From a bacterium (lineage in GTDB: Bacteria > UBP6 > UBA1177), in contig JAKLDO010000018.1 of the NCBI GenBank assembly GCA_022703485.1, positions 1 to 44,362 of the forward strand: DNA of 44,362 nt, written 5' to 3'. Below the pieces are notes generated by a model that saw only the letters and a program-made list of their open reading frames with translations, did not search any database and was not told the DNA's origin. Each line of letters begins with the position of its first letter. Position 1 is the stretch's first letter. Shown piece after piece: positions 1-8,207 of this stretch. The position numbers were made by a program, and so were the translations under genes.

Positions 1-529
1 CAGCATCAGCGGCAGAGGCACGGTTGTTACCGGAAGGATCGAGAGAGGTATAGTGAGAGTTGGAGATAAGGTTCAGATAGTAGGTATCACGCCGACACAG
101 GAAACGACAGTAACCGGTGTTGAGATGTTCAGGAAGCTTCTTGATGAAGGCAGGGCCGGAGACAATGTAGGCTGTCTTCTGAGGGGCACGAAGAAAGATG
201 AAGTTGAAAGAGGACAGGTCCTTGCGAAACCGGGGAGCATCACGCCTCACACGAAGTTCATGGGAGAGTGCTATGTGTTGACGAAAGAGGAAGGCGGCAG
301 GCACACACCGTTCTTCACAGGCTACCGTCCGCAGTTCTTTTTCAGGACGACGGATGTTACGGGATCGCTTGATCTTCCGGAAGGTATCAAGATGGTAATG
401 CCTGGTGACAATATCACGATACATGTTCAGCTCATAGTTCCGATAGCAATGGACGAAGGTCTCCGTTTCGCTATCAGGGAAGGCGGCAGGACTGTCGGTT
501 CAGGCGTTGTTTCTAAGATCATTGAATAA
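1..529 (+). CDS. tuf: Elongation factor Tu, 3' part (5' end outside window)
   Basis: EF-Tu delivers aminoacyl-tRNA to the ribosome as a GTP complex. The reading frame is open from base 2 to a TAA at 527-529 and gives about 175 residues covering domains 2 and 3. Family landmarks seen are [14 protein letters not shown] at the start of domain 2, then the [15 protein letters not shown] and PGDNI stretches of domain 3 and the conserved end [15 protein letters not shown]. The GTPase domain lies upstream of the window. The gene opens the classic tuf-rpmG-trnW-secE-nusG-ribosomal protein-rpoBC cluster, and rpmG begins 12 bases after its stop, so co-transcription is likely. The identification is secure; only the length is unknown. 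Confidence 0.97.
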   Translation, partial: SISGRGTVVTGRIERGIVRVGDKVQIVGITPTQETTVTGVEMFRKLLDEGRAGDNVGCLLRGTKKDEVERGQVLAKPGSITPHTKFMGECYVLTKEEGGRHTPFFTGYRPQFFFRTTDVTGSLDLPEGIKMVMPGDNITIHVQLIVPIAMDEGLRFAIREGGRTVGSGVVSKIIE

Positions 530-541
530 TATAGGTGTAAA

Positions 542-718
542 ATGGGTTCTAAAAAGAAAGTCGGTGCACGTGTCAAAATGACTCTTACCTGTTCTGAATG
601 TAAAAGAAAGAATTATACAACCATAAAGAACAAGAAGAACTCTGCTGACAAGGTTGAGCTTAAAAAATACTGCCCTCATGACAGGAAACATACTGTTCAT
701 AAAGAAGGTAAGATTTAA
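542..718 (+). CDS. rpmG: 50S ribosomal protein L33
   Basis: A 58-residue basic protein. The core [16 protein letters not shown] and [15 protein letters not shown] is diagnostic of L33, a small protein of the large ribosomal subunit near the E site. The zinc-ribbon form of the family has two CxxC pairs. Here the first pair is intact (C17, C20), but the second has only its first cysteine (C44), followed by P-H-D, so the fourth ligand is replaced by Asp with an adjacent His. The gene sits between tuf and tRNA-Trp, the usual position in many bacteria. The start is the only ATG that gives the full family length. Confidence 0.95.
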   Translation: MGSKKKVGARVKMTLTCSECKRKNYTTIKNKKNSADKVELKKYCPHDRKHTVHKEGKI

Positions 719-731
719 TGTAGGATAAGGT

Positions 732-807
732 AGGTCAGTAGTTCAATTGGTAGAGCATCGGTCTCCAAAACCGGGGGTTGCGGGTTCGATTCCTGCCTGG
801 CCTGCCA
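732..807 (+). tRNA. trnW: tRNA-Trp (anticodon CCA), CCA tail encoded
   Basis: A cloverleaf can be drawn by eye. The acceptor stem AGGTCAG pairs with CTGGCCT (one G-U). The D arm contains TTCAATTGGTAGAGC. The anticodon stem TCGGT/ACCGG encloses CTCCAAA with anticodon CCA. The T arm is GCGGG-TTCGATT-CCTGC. Discriminator G is followed by encoded CCA. A tRNA-Trp between tuf/rpmG and secE is a common bacterial arrangement. Confidence 0.96.
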
Positions 808-825
808 TAATTTTTGAGGTTTTAA

Positions 826-1209
826 ATGAAGGACAAAAGGTTGATCTTCGGGATCTATGCAGGTTTTTTTCTTGTACTGCTTTATTTCATGACCGCAGCA
901 TCAGATGCTTTTCTGGGCATGCGTTTCCTGGATGTTGCTGATTTAAGGATACTTTCTGTATTTCCGCTAAAGAACCTTGCGGGACTGCTGCTTGCCGCAG
1001 CTATAACTGTCTATTTCTGGAAAGGGAGAAACGGTCTTTTTATCAGTGAACTTGAAAAAGCTATAGTTGAACTTAAAAAGGTCACTACTCCGACAAAAGA
1101 TGAGACAAGAGTTACAACAATATCTGTTTTTGTTTTTGTAGGCATCATGATCGTTGTATTTGTAATATTCGATCTTGTCTGGTCAAATCTTTCATATTTG
1201 ATCTATTAG
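826..1209 (+). CDS. secE: Preprotein translocase subunit SecE
   Basis: SecE clamps and stabilises SecY in the inner-membrane protein export channel. The protein has 127 residues and three hydrophobic segments (about 7-25, 43-65 and 98-123), like the three-span enterobacterial form rather than the short one-span type. The conserved amphipathic helix is seen as FISELEKAIVELKKVTTPTKDE (residues 72-93 in part), with Thr where the family usually has Trp before the Pro. It lies 18 bases after tRNA-Trp and 13 bases before nusG, the standard secE-nusG pairing, which makes the assignment firm despite low sequence conservation in the first half. Confidence 0.93.
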   Translation: MKDKRLIFGIYAGFFLVLLYFMTAASDAFLGMRFLDVADLRILSVFPLKNLAGLLLAAAITVYFWKGRNGLFISELEKAIVELKKVTTPTKDETRVTTISVFVFVGIMIVVFVIFDLVWSNLSYLIY

Positions 1210-1222
1210 CCGGAGGCCTTTT

Positions 1223-1789
1223 ATGAAGTGGTATGCAATTCACACTCAGTCAGGTCACGAGAACAAACTCAAGACCGCCATTGAAAAGCTCGTTAAAGAG
1301 AAGGGAATGGAAACATCTTTCGGTGAAATTGTAGTACCCGAAGTTGAAGTTGAAGAAAAAAAGGACGGAAAGAAAAAACTTGTAAAAAGGAACCTTTATC
1401 CCGGTTATATATTTCTTCAGATGGAATATTCGGAAGACGCTCTTCTTCTTATCAAAAGTGTTGTTTTTGCAAGAAAACCGCTTTTTATAGGTGAAAGAAA
1501 GCGTTTTACATCAAAGAACCATCAAATGACAGCCCCCACCGTAATATCCGAAGCTGAGATAGCCAAGATCAAGAAAATGATAGAGGAAGGCGAGATCTCA
1601 ACGGTTAGCGGCATAATGTTTGAAAAAGGTGAGATGGTACTTATCAAAGATGGTCCTTTTGCTGGTTTCAAAGCTGTAATAGATGACGTAAAGGAAGGAA
1701 AAGAAAAGTTGGATGTTTTGGTAAATATCTTTGGGCGTTCAACACCCGTCGAGCTTAGCTTCTCACAAGTTGAGAAAGTTGAGGATTAA
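1223..1789 (+). CDS. nusG: Transcription termination/antitermination factor NusG
   Basis: NusG binds RNA polymerase, suppresses pausing, and links transcription to Rho and the ribosome. The 188 residues contain the NGN domain (WYAIHTQSGHE at the start, NLYPGYIF at 57-64) and a C-terminal KOW domain (about 133-160, FEKGEMVLIKDGPFAGF). The loop between residues 88 and 107 differs from the usual FIGG-type segment and looks slightly expanded, with KRFTSKNHQMTAP. The start ATG is preceded by CGGAGG at a good distance. It follows secE and precedes rplK as in most bacteria. Confidence 0.97.
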   Translation: MKWYAIHTQSGHENKLKTAIEKLVKEKGMETSFGEIVVPEVEVEEKKDGKKKLVKRNLYPGYIFLQMEYSEDALLLIKSVVFARKPLFIGERKRFTSKNHQMTAPTVISEAEIAKIKKMIEEGEISTVSGIMFEKGEMVLIKDGPFAGFKAVIDDVKEGKEKLDVLVNIFGRSTPVELSFSQVEKVED

Positions 1790-1811
1790 CGTTTTTTAAG
1801 AGGAGTTTTAA

Positions 1812-2234
1812 ATGGCTAAGAAAATTCTTGCAAACATCAAATTGCAAATTCCCGCTGGTCAGGCGAATCCTGCTCCTCCCGTTGGTCCTGCACTCGGACA
1901 GCATGGCGTTAACATTATGGAATTCTGTAAGTCTTTCAATGCAAGAACACAGGAACAGCGCGGATTTATCATCCCTGTTGTTATAACTGTGTATGCTGAC
2001 AGATCTTTCACTTTCATAACAAAAACACCCCCTGCTTCCCAGTTGCTCATGAAAGCAATCAATAAGAGTAAAGGATCCGGGGAGCCCAACAAAAAGAAGA
2101 TCGGTTCATTGACATGGGACCAGGTCGCTGAGATCGCAAAGACAAAAATGGAGGATCTCAACACGACCAATCTCGAGTCGGCCAAGAAAATTGTTGCCGG
2201 TACCGCCCGTAGCATGGGAATTAACATTAAGTAA
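1812..2234 (+). CDS. rplK: 50S ribosomal protein L11
   Basis: L11 is part of the GTPase-associated stalk base, binding 23S rRNA with L10, and is the target region of thiostrepton. The 140-residue protein has the N-terminal [19 protein letters not shown] signature with the conserved prolines, then the C-terminal rRNA-binding domain ending in [11 protein letters not shown]. Length matches the family (about 141). A ribosome-binding site GAGGAG lies upstream. It is followed by rplA after eleven bases, and the two are probably co-translated. Confidence 0.98.
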   Translation: MAKKILANIKLQIPAGQANPAPPVGPALGQHGVNIMEFCKSFNARTQEQRGFIIPVVITVYADRSFTFITKTPPASQLLMKAINKSKGSGEPNKKKIGSLTWDQVAEIAKTKMEDLNTTNLESAKKIVAGTARSMGINIK

Positions 2235-2245
2235 AGGAGGGCATG

Positions 2246-2953
2246 ATGGCAACTTATGGAAAAAGACTTCGCGATGCGATGAACAATTTTGATCCGAACG
2301 CAAAATACACCATCAAGGAATCCATTGTCATTTTGCAGAAATCGGCTTCAAAAAAATTTGATGAAACTGTTGATATCGCCATCAATCTCGGAATAAATGC
2401 AAAAAAATCCGACCAGATGGTGAGAGGCGCTACAATATTTCCTCACGGTGTAGGAAAGACCGTAAAGGTATGTGCTGTAGTTCCGGCAGATATGATATCG
2501 CAGGCACAGAGTGCCGGCGCTGATTATGTGGGCAGTGAAGATCTGATTGAAAAGATCATGACCGAAGAATGGACCGATTTTGACAAGCTGGTTACAACAC
2601 CTGCAATGATGGGAAAGATCGGTAAACTCGGTAAGATACTCGGAAGAAAAGGACTTATGCCCAACCCCAAGCTCGGCACAGTCAGCAATGACATTGCGGC
2701 CGCTATCAAGCTTGTGAAAGCCGGAAGAGTTGAATTTAAAAGTAACAAAGCCGGTGTGCTCTGCTGCATGATAGGTAAACTTAGCTTCGGGCCTGAAAAG
2801 ATCCATGACAATGCAATGGAACTTATTAAGGACCTTGTTAAGCTTAAACCTGCAACAGCCAAGGGAACATTCATCAAAAAGGTTGTTATATCGAGTACTA
2901 TGGGACCCGGTATAAAGATCGATGAATCGGCTCTGGTAAATGAGGCTAAGTAG
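2246..2953 (+). CDS. rplA: 50S ribosomal protein L1
   Basis: L1 forms the mobile stalk by the ribosomal E site and is a translational repressor of its own operon in many bacteria. The protein has 235 residues with the family core GKLGKILGRKGLMPNPKLGTV (residues about 126-146 in part) and the usual C-terminal KGTFIKKVVISSTMGPGIKID. Two ATG codons are adjacent at 2243 and 2246. The ribosome-binding site AAGGAGG ends at 2240, so the second ATG, five bases away, is the better start, giving MATYGKRL. The L10 leader follows its stop codon. Confidence 0.97.
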   Translation: MATYGKRLRDAMNNFDPNAKYTIKESIVILQKSASKKFDETVDIAINLGINAKKSDQMVRGATIFPHGVGKTVKVCAVVPADMISQAQSAGADYVGSEDLIEKIMTEEWTDFDKLVTTPAMMGKIGKLGKILGRKGLMPNPKLGTVSNDIAAAIKLVKAGRVEFKSNKAGVLCCMIGKLSFGPEKIHDNAMELIKDLVKLKPATAKGTFIKKVVISSTMGPGIKIDESALVNEAK

Positions 2954-2966
2954 TTTTATTAATCGT

Positions 2967-3044
2967 TTTCTGGTCGTAGAAGCCAGGTGCCTGCGGGCTT
3001 AATTTCCTGTCTGAGACCTGTCATTGTTCTTCGATGACCAGAAA
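2967..3044 (+). ncRNA. L10 leader (autoregulatory mRNA element of rplJ-rplL)
   Basis: Between rplA and rplJ the arms TTTCTGGTC (2967-2975) and GACCAGAAA (3036-3044) form a long closing stem. The interior carries the conserved pieces of the L10 leader family: GTAGAAGCCAGGTGCC, GGCTTAAT and CCTGTCTGAGACCTG, where CAGG/CCTG segments pair around a kink-turn. In known cases the L10-L7/L12 complex binds this RNA and represses translation of rplJ. The element lies 23 bases upstream of the rplJ start. Confidence 0.88.
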
Positions 3045-3067
3045 TAGTAACTGATGGAGTTGCTTAA

Positions 3068-3559
3068 ATGGAAAGAAGCAAAAAACAACAGATCGTTGAA
3101 GAGATCAGAGAAGTGCTTTCCAAAGCTTCATCATGCATCGCAGTTGATTTCAGCGGTGTAAACATGGAAACCTTCACCCCGCTCAGAAAAGAGTGCTCCA
3201 CATCGAACATCAAGATCGTCGTTGTGAAAAACACTCTCGCAAGGATCGCCGTGAAGGGAACCCCCTACGAAGGTATTGATAAACTTCTCAAGGGGATGAC
3301 ATCTCTTGTTTTCACGCTGGATTCCGATCAGGTCAAAGGTGCGAAGATCATCAAAAAATTCTCGAAAAAAGATGAGCGCATCATTGTAAAAGGCGGTGTA
3401 ATTGATGGCAAACTGCTCACCATGGCAGAAGTGAATGTACTCGCTGACCTTCCCGGGAAAGAGGAGCTTCAGGCTAAGCTTCTTGCAACAATGCTGGCCG
3501 TACCGCAGAACTTCGTACGCCTGCTTGCTGCCTACAAAGAAAAACTTGAAACAGCTTAA
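3068..3559 (+). CDS. rplJ: 50S ribosomal protein L10
   Basis: L10 anchors L7/L12 dimers to the ribosome. The 163-residue product has the usual N-terminal segment ([31 protein letters not shown]) and a C-terminal helical tail that binds L12 dimers ([13 protein letters not shown]). Length is typical (about 165). GGAG lies nine bases before the ATG. It is probably regulated by binding of L10-L12 to the leader directly upstream, and it is followed closely by rplL. Confidence 0.97.
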   Translation: MERSKKQQIVEEIREVLSKASSCIAVDFSGVNMETFTPLRKECSTSNIKIVVVKNTLARIAVKGTPYEGIDKLLKGMTSLVFTLDSDQVKGAKIIKKFSKKDERIIVKGGVIDGKLLTMAEVNVLADLPGKEELQAKLLATMLAVPQNFVRLLAAYKEKLETA

Positions 3560-3582
3560 TTAAGAAATTTTTGGAGAGAACA

Positions 3583-3945
3583 ATGACAAAAGCAGAAGTA
3601 AAAGATTTCATCAAAGGAATGACCGTTCTTGAACTCGCAGAATTTATCAAAGAGCTCGAGACAGAACTCGGTGTAAGCGCAGCAGCTACAGTAGTTGCAG
3701 CGGTTGCAGCTCCGACAGCGGCAGTAGAGGAGAAAACTGAATTCAATGTTATCCTCAAAGCAGCAGGTGCACAGAAACTTAATGTCATCAAGGAAGTAAG
3801 AGCTCTTACAGGTCTTGGACTTAAGGAAGCTAAGGACATGGTCGACAATTGTCCCAGCGTAGTAAAAGAAGGCATACCGAAAGCAGAAGCTGAAAGCATT
3901 AAAGAGAAGCTTGCTGCGGCCGGTGCTGAAATAGAAATTAAATAA
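3583..3945 (+). CDS. rplL: 50S ribosomal protein L7/L12
   Basis: L7/L12 forms the flexible stalk that recruits translational GTPases. The 120-residue protein has the N-terminal dimerisation domain ([16 protein letters not shown]), an Ala/Val-rich hinge (about residues 33-50) and the globular C-terminal domain with [20 protein letters not shown]. An upstream in-frame TTG at 3571 exists, but GGAGAG at 3573-3578 is positioned for ATG 3583, which also gives the normal family length. It lies 23 bases after rplJ. Confidence 0.97.
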   Translation: MTKAEVKDFIKGMTVLELAEFIKELETELGVSAAATVVAAVAAPTAAVEEKTEFNVILKAAGAQKLNVIKEVRALTGLGLKEAKDMVDNCPSVVKEGIPKAEAESIKEKLAAAGAEIEIK

Positions 3946-3986
3946 ACCGACAGATCCTGCTGAGCAGGTACAGTTGGTTTTAATCT

Positions 3987-4031
3987 AGGTAAGGCAGTGA
4001 TTCACTGTCTTACCTGTTTTTTGTTTTTTTT
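3987..4031 (+). terminator. Hairpin plus T-run between rplL and rpoB (attenuator-like)
   Basis: AGGTAAGGCAGTG and CACTGTCTTACCT (3987-4015) form a 13-bp stem with one G-U pair and a three-base loop, followed at once by a T-rich run to about 4031. This is a convincing intrinsic terminator. Because rpoBC follow on the same strand, it probably acts as a partial terminator setting the ratio of L10/L12 to RNA polymerase subunits, as known for the equivalent site in E. coli. No convincing promoter is visible between it and rpoB. Confidence 0.85.
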
Positions 4032-4091
4032 AATTTATATATATGTAAAAAGGGTTGCCGGAAGAAATCAGAACCATACAGAGAGGTAATG

Positions 4092-7000
4092 ATGGGGATC
4101 TTAGGACAGCAGAATTTCAGGGCCAGAAGATGGTTCGGTGATATCACAAAGCATGTCACCGATATACCGGATCTTCTTGAAGTGCAGAAAAACTCGTATT
4201 CGGAGTTCCTGCAGAAGGATACAGCACCATCCGACAGGATAAAATCGGGACTTCACGGTGCTTTTCTATCGGTTTTTCCTATCACCAGTTTCAATAACTC
4301 CATAGAACTTTCATTCCTGGGTTATTCGATTGGTGAACCGCAGTATGATGTCGAGGAATGCAAGCTCAGGGGGTCCAGCTATGAACTTCCGCTCAAGATC
4401 AGAGTACAGCTTGCATCTTACGAGATCGATGAGAACGGCGCTCACAAGAAACTTAACGACATCAAGGAGCAGGAGCTGTTCTTCGGAACCATACCCTGTA
4501 TGACCGACTGGGGAACTTTCATCATCAACGGAACTGAAAGGGTCATTGTTAACCAGCTCCATCGTTCGCCCGGAACTTTCTTCGACTATGACAAGGCTAA
4601 GACGACAAGCGGTAATGAGATATTCATGTCAAGGCTGATCCCATATCATGGATCATGGCTTGATTTTGAATTCGATTCAAAAAGGCTTCTGTATGTTAAG
4701 ATAGACAGAAAGAAAAAATTCCCTGCGACAATATTTCTCAAGGCATGGGGATATACTCCGGCTGAAATAATCTCCTCTTTCTACATTCCGGAAAGGATCA
4801 GGATCAATAACGGAACAATAACGAAAGTGATCGATTATGACAGGTCCGAAGATCTTAAAAAACAGAAAATACCGGTTGATATAATGGGTGCTGAAGACAA
4901 GGAAATAGCAAAAGAGGGAAAAAGATTCTCCAGCGCTGTCCTCAAAAAACTTCAGGCCGCAGGAATAACCGAAATGGCCCTTCCGGCAGATTATCTGGAA
5001 GGCAAAAGGATATTCTCTCCAGTTCTTGATCCTAAGACAGGGAACAAAATAGCTGACGTGAATGATGAACTTACAGCCACCCTTCTCGATAATATTATCG
5101 GCAAGGGTGTAAAAGAGTTTGATATAATCTATTTTGAGAACTTCAATTTCTCACCGTATCTTTCTAACACTCTCAAAATAGACAGAGTAGCTTCAAGAGA
5201 GGATGCCCTTCTCGAAATATACAAACTGATGGTCCCTTCAAATCCTGTAAAGATTGAGATAGCGGAAGCATATTTTAACAACCTTTTCCAGAACCCAGAA
5301 AGTTACGACCTTAGCGAAGTAGGCCGTCTCAGAATGAACCATAAGTTCGAAGAGGATGTTCCTTTGTCAGCAAGGCACTTGAGAAAAGAGGATGTCATGA
5401 ACACAATTCTCTACATTCTCAATCTAAGTGACGGAAGAGGCAAGATAGATGATATCGATCACCTCGGCAACAGGCGTGTAAGACTTGTGGGAGAGCTTCT
5501 TGAAGATGTTTTCAAAACCGGTCTTCTCAGAATGTCTCACAGCATCAAGGAAAAACTTGCGGGCAGCGTTGTGGAGACGCTTACACCTTACGAAGTCATC
5601 GGTTACAAACAGGTAAATGCCGTTCTCAAGGAGTTCTTTGCCGGCGGGCAGCTCAGCCAGTTCATGGACCACACTAATGTCCTTTCAGAAATGACACATA
5701 AAAGGCGGCTTTCTGCACTCGGACCAGGCGGTCTGGCCAGAGAGCATGCATGTTTTGAGGTCCGCGACGTACATAAGACTCACTACGGCCGCATATGTCC
5801 GGTAGAGACACCTGAAGGACCCAATGTCGGTCTTATAGTGTCGCTAACTACTTTCGCAAGGATCGATAAGTTCGGTTATATCGAGACACCGTACCGTGTT
5901 GTGAAAAATTCCGTAGTAACAGACGATATAGTTTACCTTGACGCTATTGACGAGGAAGGTCAGACGATCATCCCGTGTTCCATCGCCCTTGATAAAAAAG
6001 GAAAGATCGTGGATGAGATAGTAAATGCAAGGAAATCAGGCGAAGTTGCAAGGGTCAAAAGAGAAACCGTTACACTCATGGACCTTGTTCCTGTCCAGCT
6101 CGTTTCAGTTTCTGCTGCCCTTATTCCGTTCCTTGAGCACGACGATGCTAACAGAGCTCTGATGGGATCTAACATGCAGAGACAGGCTGTTCCTTTAATT
6201 AAAACTGATGCTCCGCTCGTTGCAAGCGGCATGGAGAAATATGTCGCCAGAGACTCCGGATATACAGTTTTTGCACACAGGGACGGATATGTCGTAAAAA
6301 TAGATGCCAACAGGGTTGTTGTCAAAGTCGAAGAGGAAGGCAATGTAGATGTCGACATATACAATCTTACAAAGTTTAAAAGATCTAACCAGAATACCGC
6401 CATCAATCACAGACCGGTGGTTTCAGTGGGAGACTATGTAAGAAAAGGCGATACTATCGCCGACGGTCCTGCAATAAGCAAGGGTGAGCTGGCTCTCGGT
6501 AAGAATGTTCTCATAGCATTCATGCCGTGGAACGGTTACAACTATGAAGACTCCATCCTTATAAATCAGCGTCTTCTCAGAGAGGATACATACACTTCAG
6601 TGCATATAGAAGAGTTCGTATGTGAAGCAAGAGACACTAAAAGAGGTCCTGAAGAGATCACAGCCGATATTCCGAACGCTCCTGATGAAATACTCAGAAA
6701 ACTTGATGAGAGCGGCATAATCCGTATCGGTCAGAAGATAAAACCGGGAGACATCCTCGTCGGTAAAGTTACTCCGAAAGGGGAGACCGTTCTTTCTCCT
6801 GAAGAAAAGCTTCTCAGAGCGATCTTCGGTGAAAAGGCCGGTGATGTAAAAGACAGTTCTCTTTATGTTCATTCAGGCGTTGAAGGTGTCGTAATAGATA
6901 CAAGGATTTTCTCCCGCAAGGGTGTCAAGAAGGACAACCGTATGAAAGAACAGGAGCAGATCCAGATCGACGCAGTGAAAAGGAACCGTGATGATGAGAT

Positions 7001-8198
7001 CCGTATCATAGAAAAACATACTTACGAGCTTATAAGGAAGATGCTGGTCGGTAAAAAGACCGATGCCGATCTCAAGAGCGAAAAAGATTCTGTGATCGTG
7101 AAAAAAGGTGCAGAGCTCACAGAGCAGACAGTTGCAAAGATCCCTGAAAATGCTATCGCTTCGATAAGCGTTAAGGACAGGGATGTGATGAAAAACATCA
7201 AAGAGCTCATACTTAGCATGAGAAGAAAGCTCGATACCGTAAGAAAGATATATGACAACAAGATCAGGCAGATCACCAGGAATGACGATCTTTCCCCCGG
7301 TGTGATAAAATCTGTAAAGGTATTCGTTGCAATAAAGAGAAAACTCTCTGTCGGTGATAAAATGTCCGGCCGCCACGGCAACAAAGGTGTCGTATCCGTG
7401 CTTCTTCCTGAAGAGGATGTACCCTACATGGAAGATGGAAGGGCCGTTGACATTGTTCTTAATCCTCTCGGAGTTCCCAGCCGTATGAACATCGGTCAGA
7501 TACTTGAAGTTCACCTCGGGCTTGCCGCAAGAAGGATCGGAGAGCAGGTAAATGATTTCATCAAGCAGAATTTCGGTATCGAAAAGATTAGAAAAGAGCT
7601 GAAAGACATTATGCAGCCGGGCAAAGAGCTTTCAAAACTCATTGATGAATCAGATGAAGATGACCTTAAGAATTTCATAAAGTCCATAAAAGGCGGACTT
7701 TATACCGCCAGCCCGGTTTTTGACGGTGCAAAGGAAAAGGACATTCGTGACCTCCTTCATAAGACCGGTGAACGCGAAAGCGGCAAAATGATACTTTTCG
7801 ACGGCAGGACCGGAGAACCGTTTGAATCCGATGTCACTGTCGGCGTGATGTATTTCCTTAAGCTCCACCATCTTGTTGACGAAAAAGTCCATGCAAGAAG
7901 CACTGGTCCCTACTCGCTTGTCACTCAGCAGCCTCTGGGCGGAAAAGCTCAGTTCGGCGGACAGAGACTCGGCGAAATGGAAGTCTGGGCACTTGAAGCA
8001 TACGGTGCGGCATACTGTCTGCAGGAATTCCTGACCGTAAAATCCGATGACGTGGAAGGAAGAAAGAAGCTTTATGAGGCTATTGTCAGAGGCAAGACAA
8101 AGTATGAGATCGGTATCCCGGCTTCATTCTCCGTCCTTGTGAAGGAAATGCAGAGCCTCTGCCTTGAAGTAAATTTGATTGAAGAACAGAAACAATAG
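4092..8198 (+). CDS. rpoB: DNA-directed RNA polymerase subunit beta
   Basis: Catalytic-core subunit of RNA polymerase; 1368 residues, close to the E. coli length. Clear landmarks are the rifampicin-pocket segment GGQLSQFMD...THKRRLSALGPGGL (bases about 5645-5737), the ETPEGPNVGLI motif, GKNVLIAFMPWNGYNYEDS, the MSGRHGNKGVVS motif and the C-terminal GGKAQFGGQRLGEMEVWALEAYGA. Two ATG codons sit at 4089 and 4092. The ribosome-binding site GAGAGG ends at 4086, favouring the second. It is followed after nine bases by rpoC, so the two are co-transcribed. Confidence 0.98.
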   Translation: MGILGQQNFRARRWFGDITKHVTDIPDLLEVQKNSYSEFLQKDTAPSDRIKSGLHGAFLSVFPITSFNNSIELSFLGYSIGEPQYDVEECKLRGSSYELPLKIRVQLASYEIDENGAHKKLNDIKEQELFFGTIPCMTDWGTFIINGTERVIVNQLHRSPGTFFDYDKAKTTSGNEIFMSRLIPYHGSWLDFEFDSKRLLYVKIDRKKKFPATIFLKAWGYTPAEIISSFYIPERIRINNGTITKVIDYDRSEDLKKQKIPVDIMGAEDKEIAKEGKRFSSAVLKKLQAAGITEMALPADYLEGKRIFSPVLDPKTGNKIADVNDELTATLLDNIIGKGVKEFDIIYFENFNFSPYLSNTLKIDRVASREDALLEIYKLMVPSNPVKIEIAEAYFNNLFQNPESYDLSEVGRLRMNHKFEEDVPLSARHLRKEDVMNTILYILNLSDGRGKIDDIDHLGNRRVRLVGELLEDVFKTGLLRMSHSIKEKLAGSVVETLTPYEVIGYKQVNAVLKEFFAGGQLSQFMDHTNVLSEMTHKRRLSALGPGGLAREHACFEVRDVHKTHYGRICPVETPEGPNVGLIVSLTTFARIDKFGYIETPYRVVKNSVVTDDIVYLDAIDEEGQTIIPCSIALDKKGKIVDEIVNARKSGEVARVKRETVTLMDLVPVQLVSVSAALIPFLEHDDANRALMGSNMQRQAVPLIKTDAPLVASGMEKYVARDSGYTVFAHRDGYVVKIDANRVVVKVEEEGNVDVDIYNLTKFKRSNQNTAINHRPVVSVGDYVRKGDTIADGPAISKGELALGKNVLIAFMPWNGYNYEDSILINQRLLREDTYTSVHIEEFVCEARDTKRGPEEITADIPNAPDEILRKLDESGIIRIGQKIKPGDILVGKVTPKGETVLSPEEKLLRAIFGEKAGDVKDSSLYVHSGVEGVVIDTRIFSRKGVKKDNRMKEQEQIQIDAVKRNRDDEIRIIEKHTYELIRKMLVGKKTDADLKSEKDSVIVKKGAELTEQTVAKIPENAIASISVKDRDVMKNIKELILSMRRKLDTVRKIYDNKIRQITRNDDLSPGVIKSVKVFVAIKRKLSVGDKMSGRHGNKGVVSVLLPEEDVPYMEDGRAVDIVLNPLGVPSRMNIGQILEVHLGLAARRIGEQVNDFIKQNFGIEKIRKELKDIMQPGKELSKLIDESDEDDLKNFIKSIKGGLYTASPVFDGAKEKDIRDLLHKTGERESGKMILFDGRTGEPFESDVTVGVMYFLKLHHLVDEKVHARSTGPYSLVTQQPLGGKAQFGGQRLGEMEVWALEAYGAAYCLQEFLTVKSDDVEGRKKLYEAIVRGKTKYEIGIPASFSVLVKEMQSLCLEVNLIEEQKQ

Positions 8199-8207
8199 GA
8201 GGATGCC

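Noticed and set aside
747..941. Short plus-strand frame starting in tRNA-Trp
   Set aside because: It begins inside the tRNA and overlaps secE in another frame.
6873..7514. 213-codon open frame antisense to rpoB
   Set aside because: Contained in highly conserved rpoB and without coding character; a codon-bias shadow.
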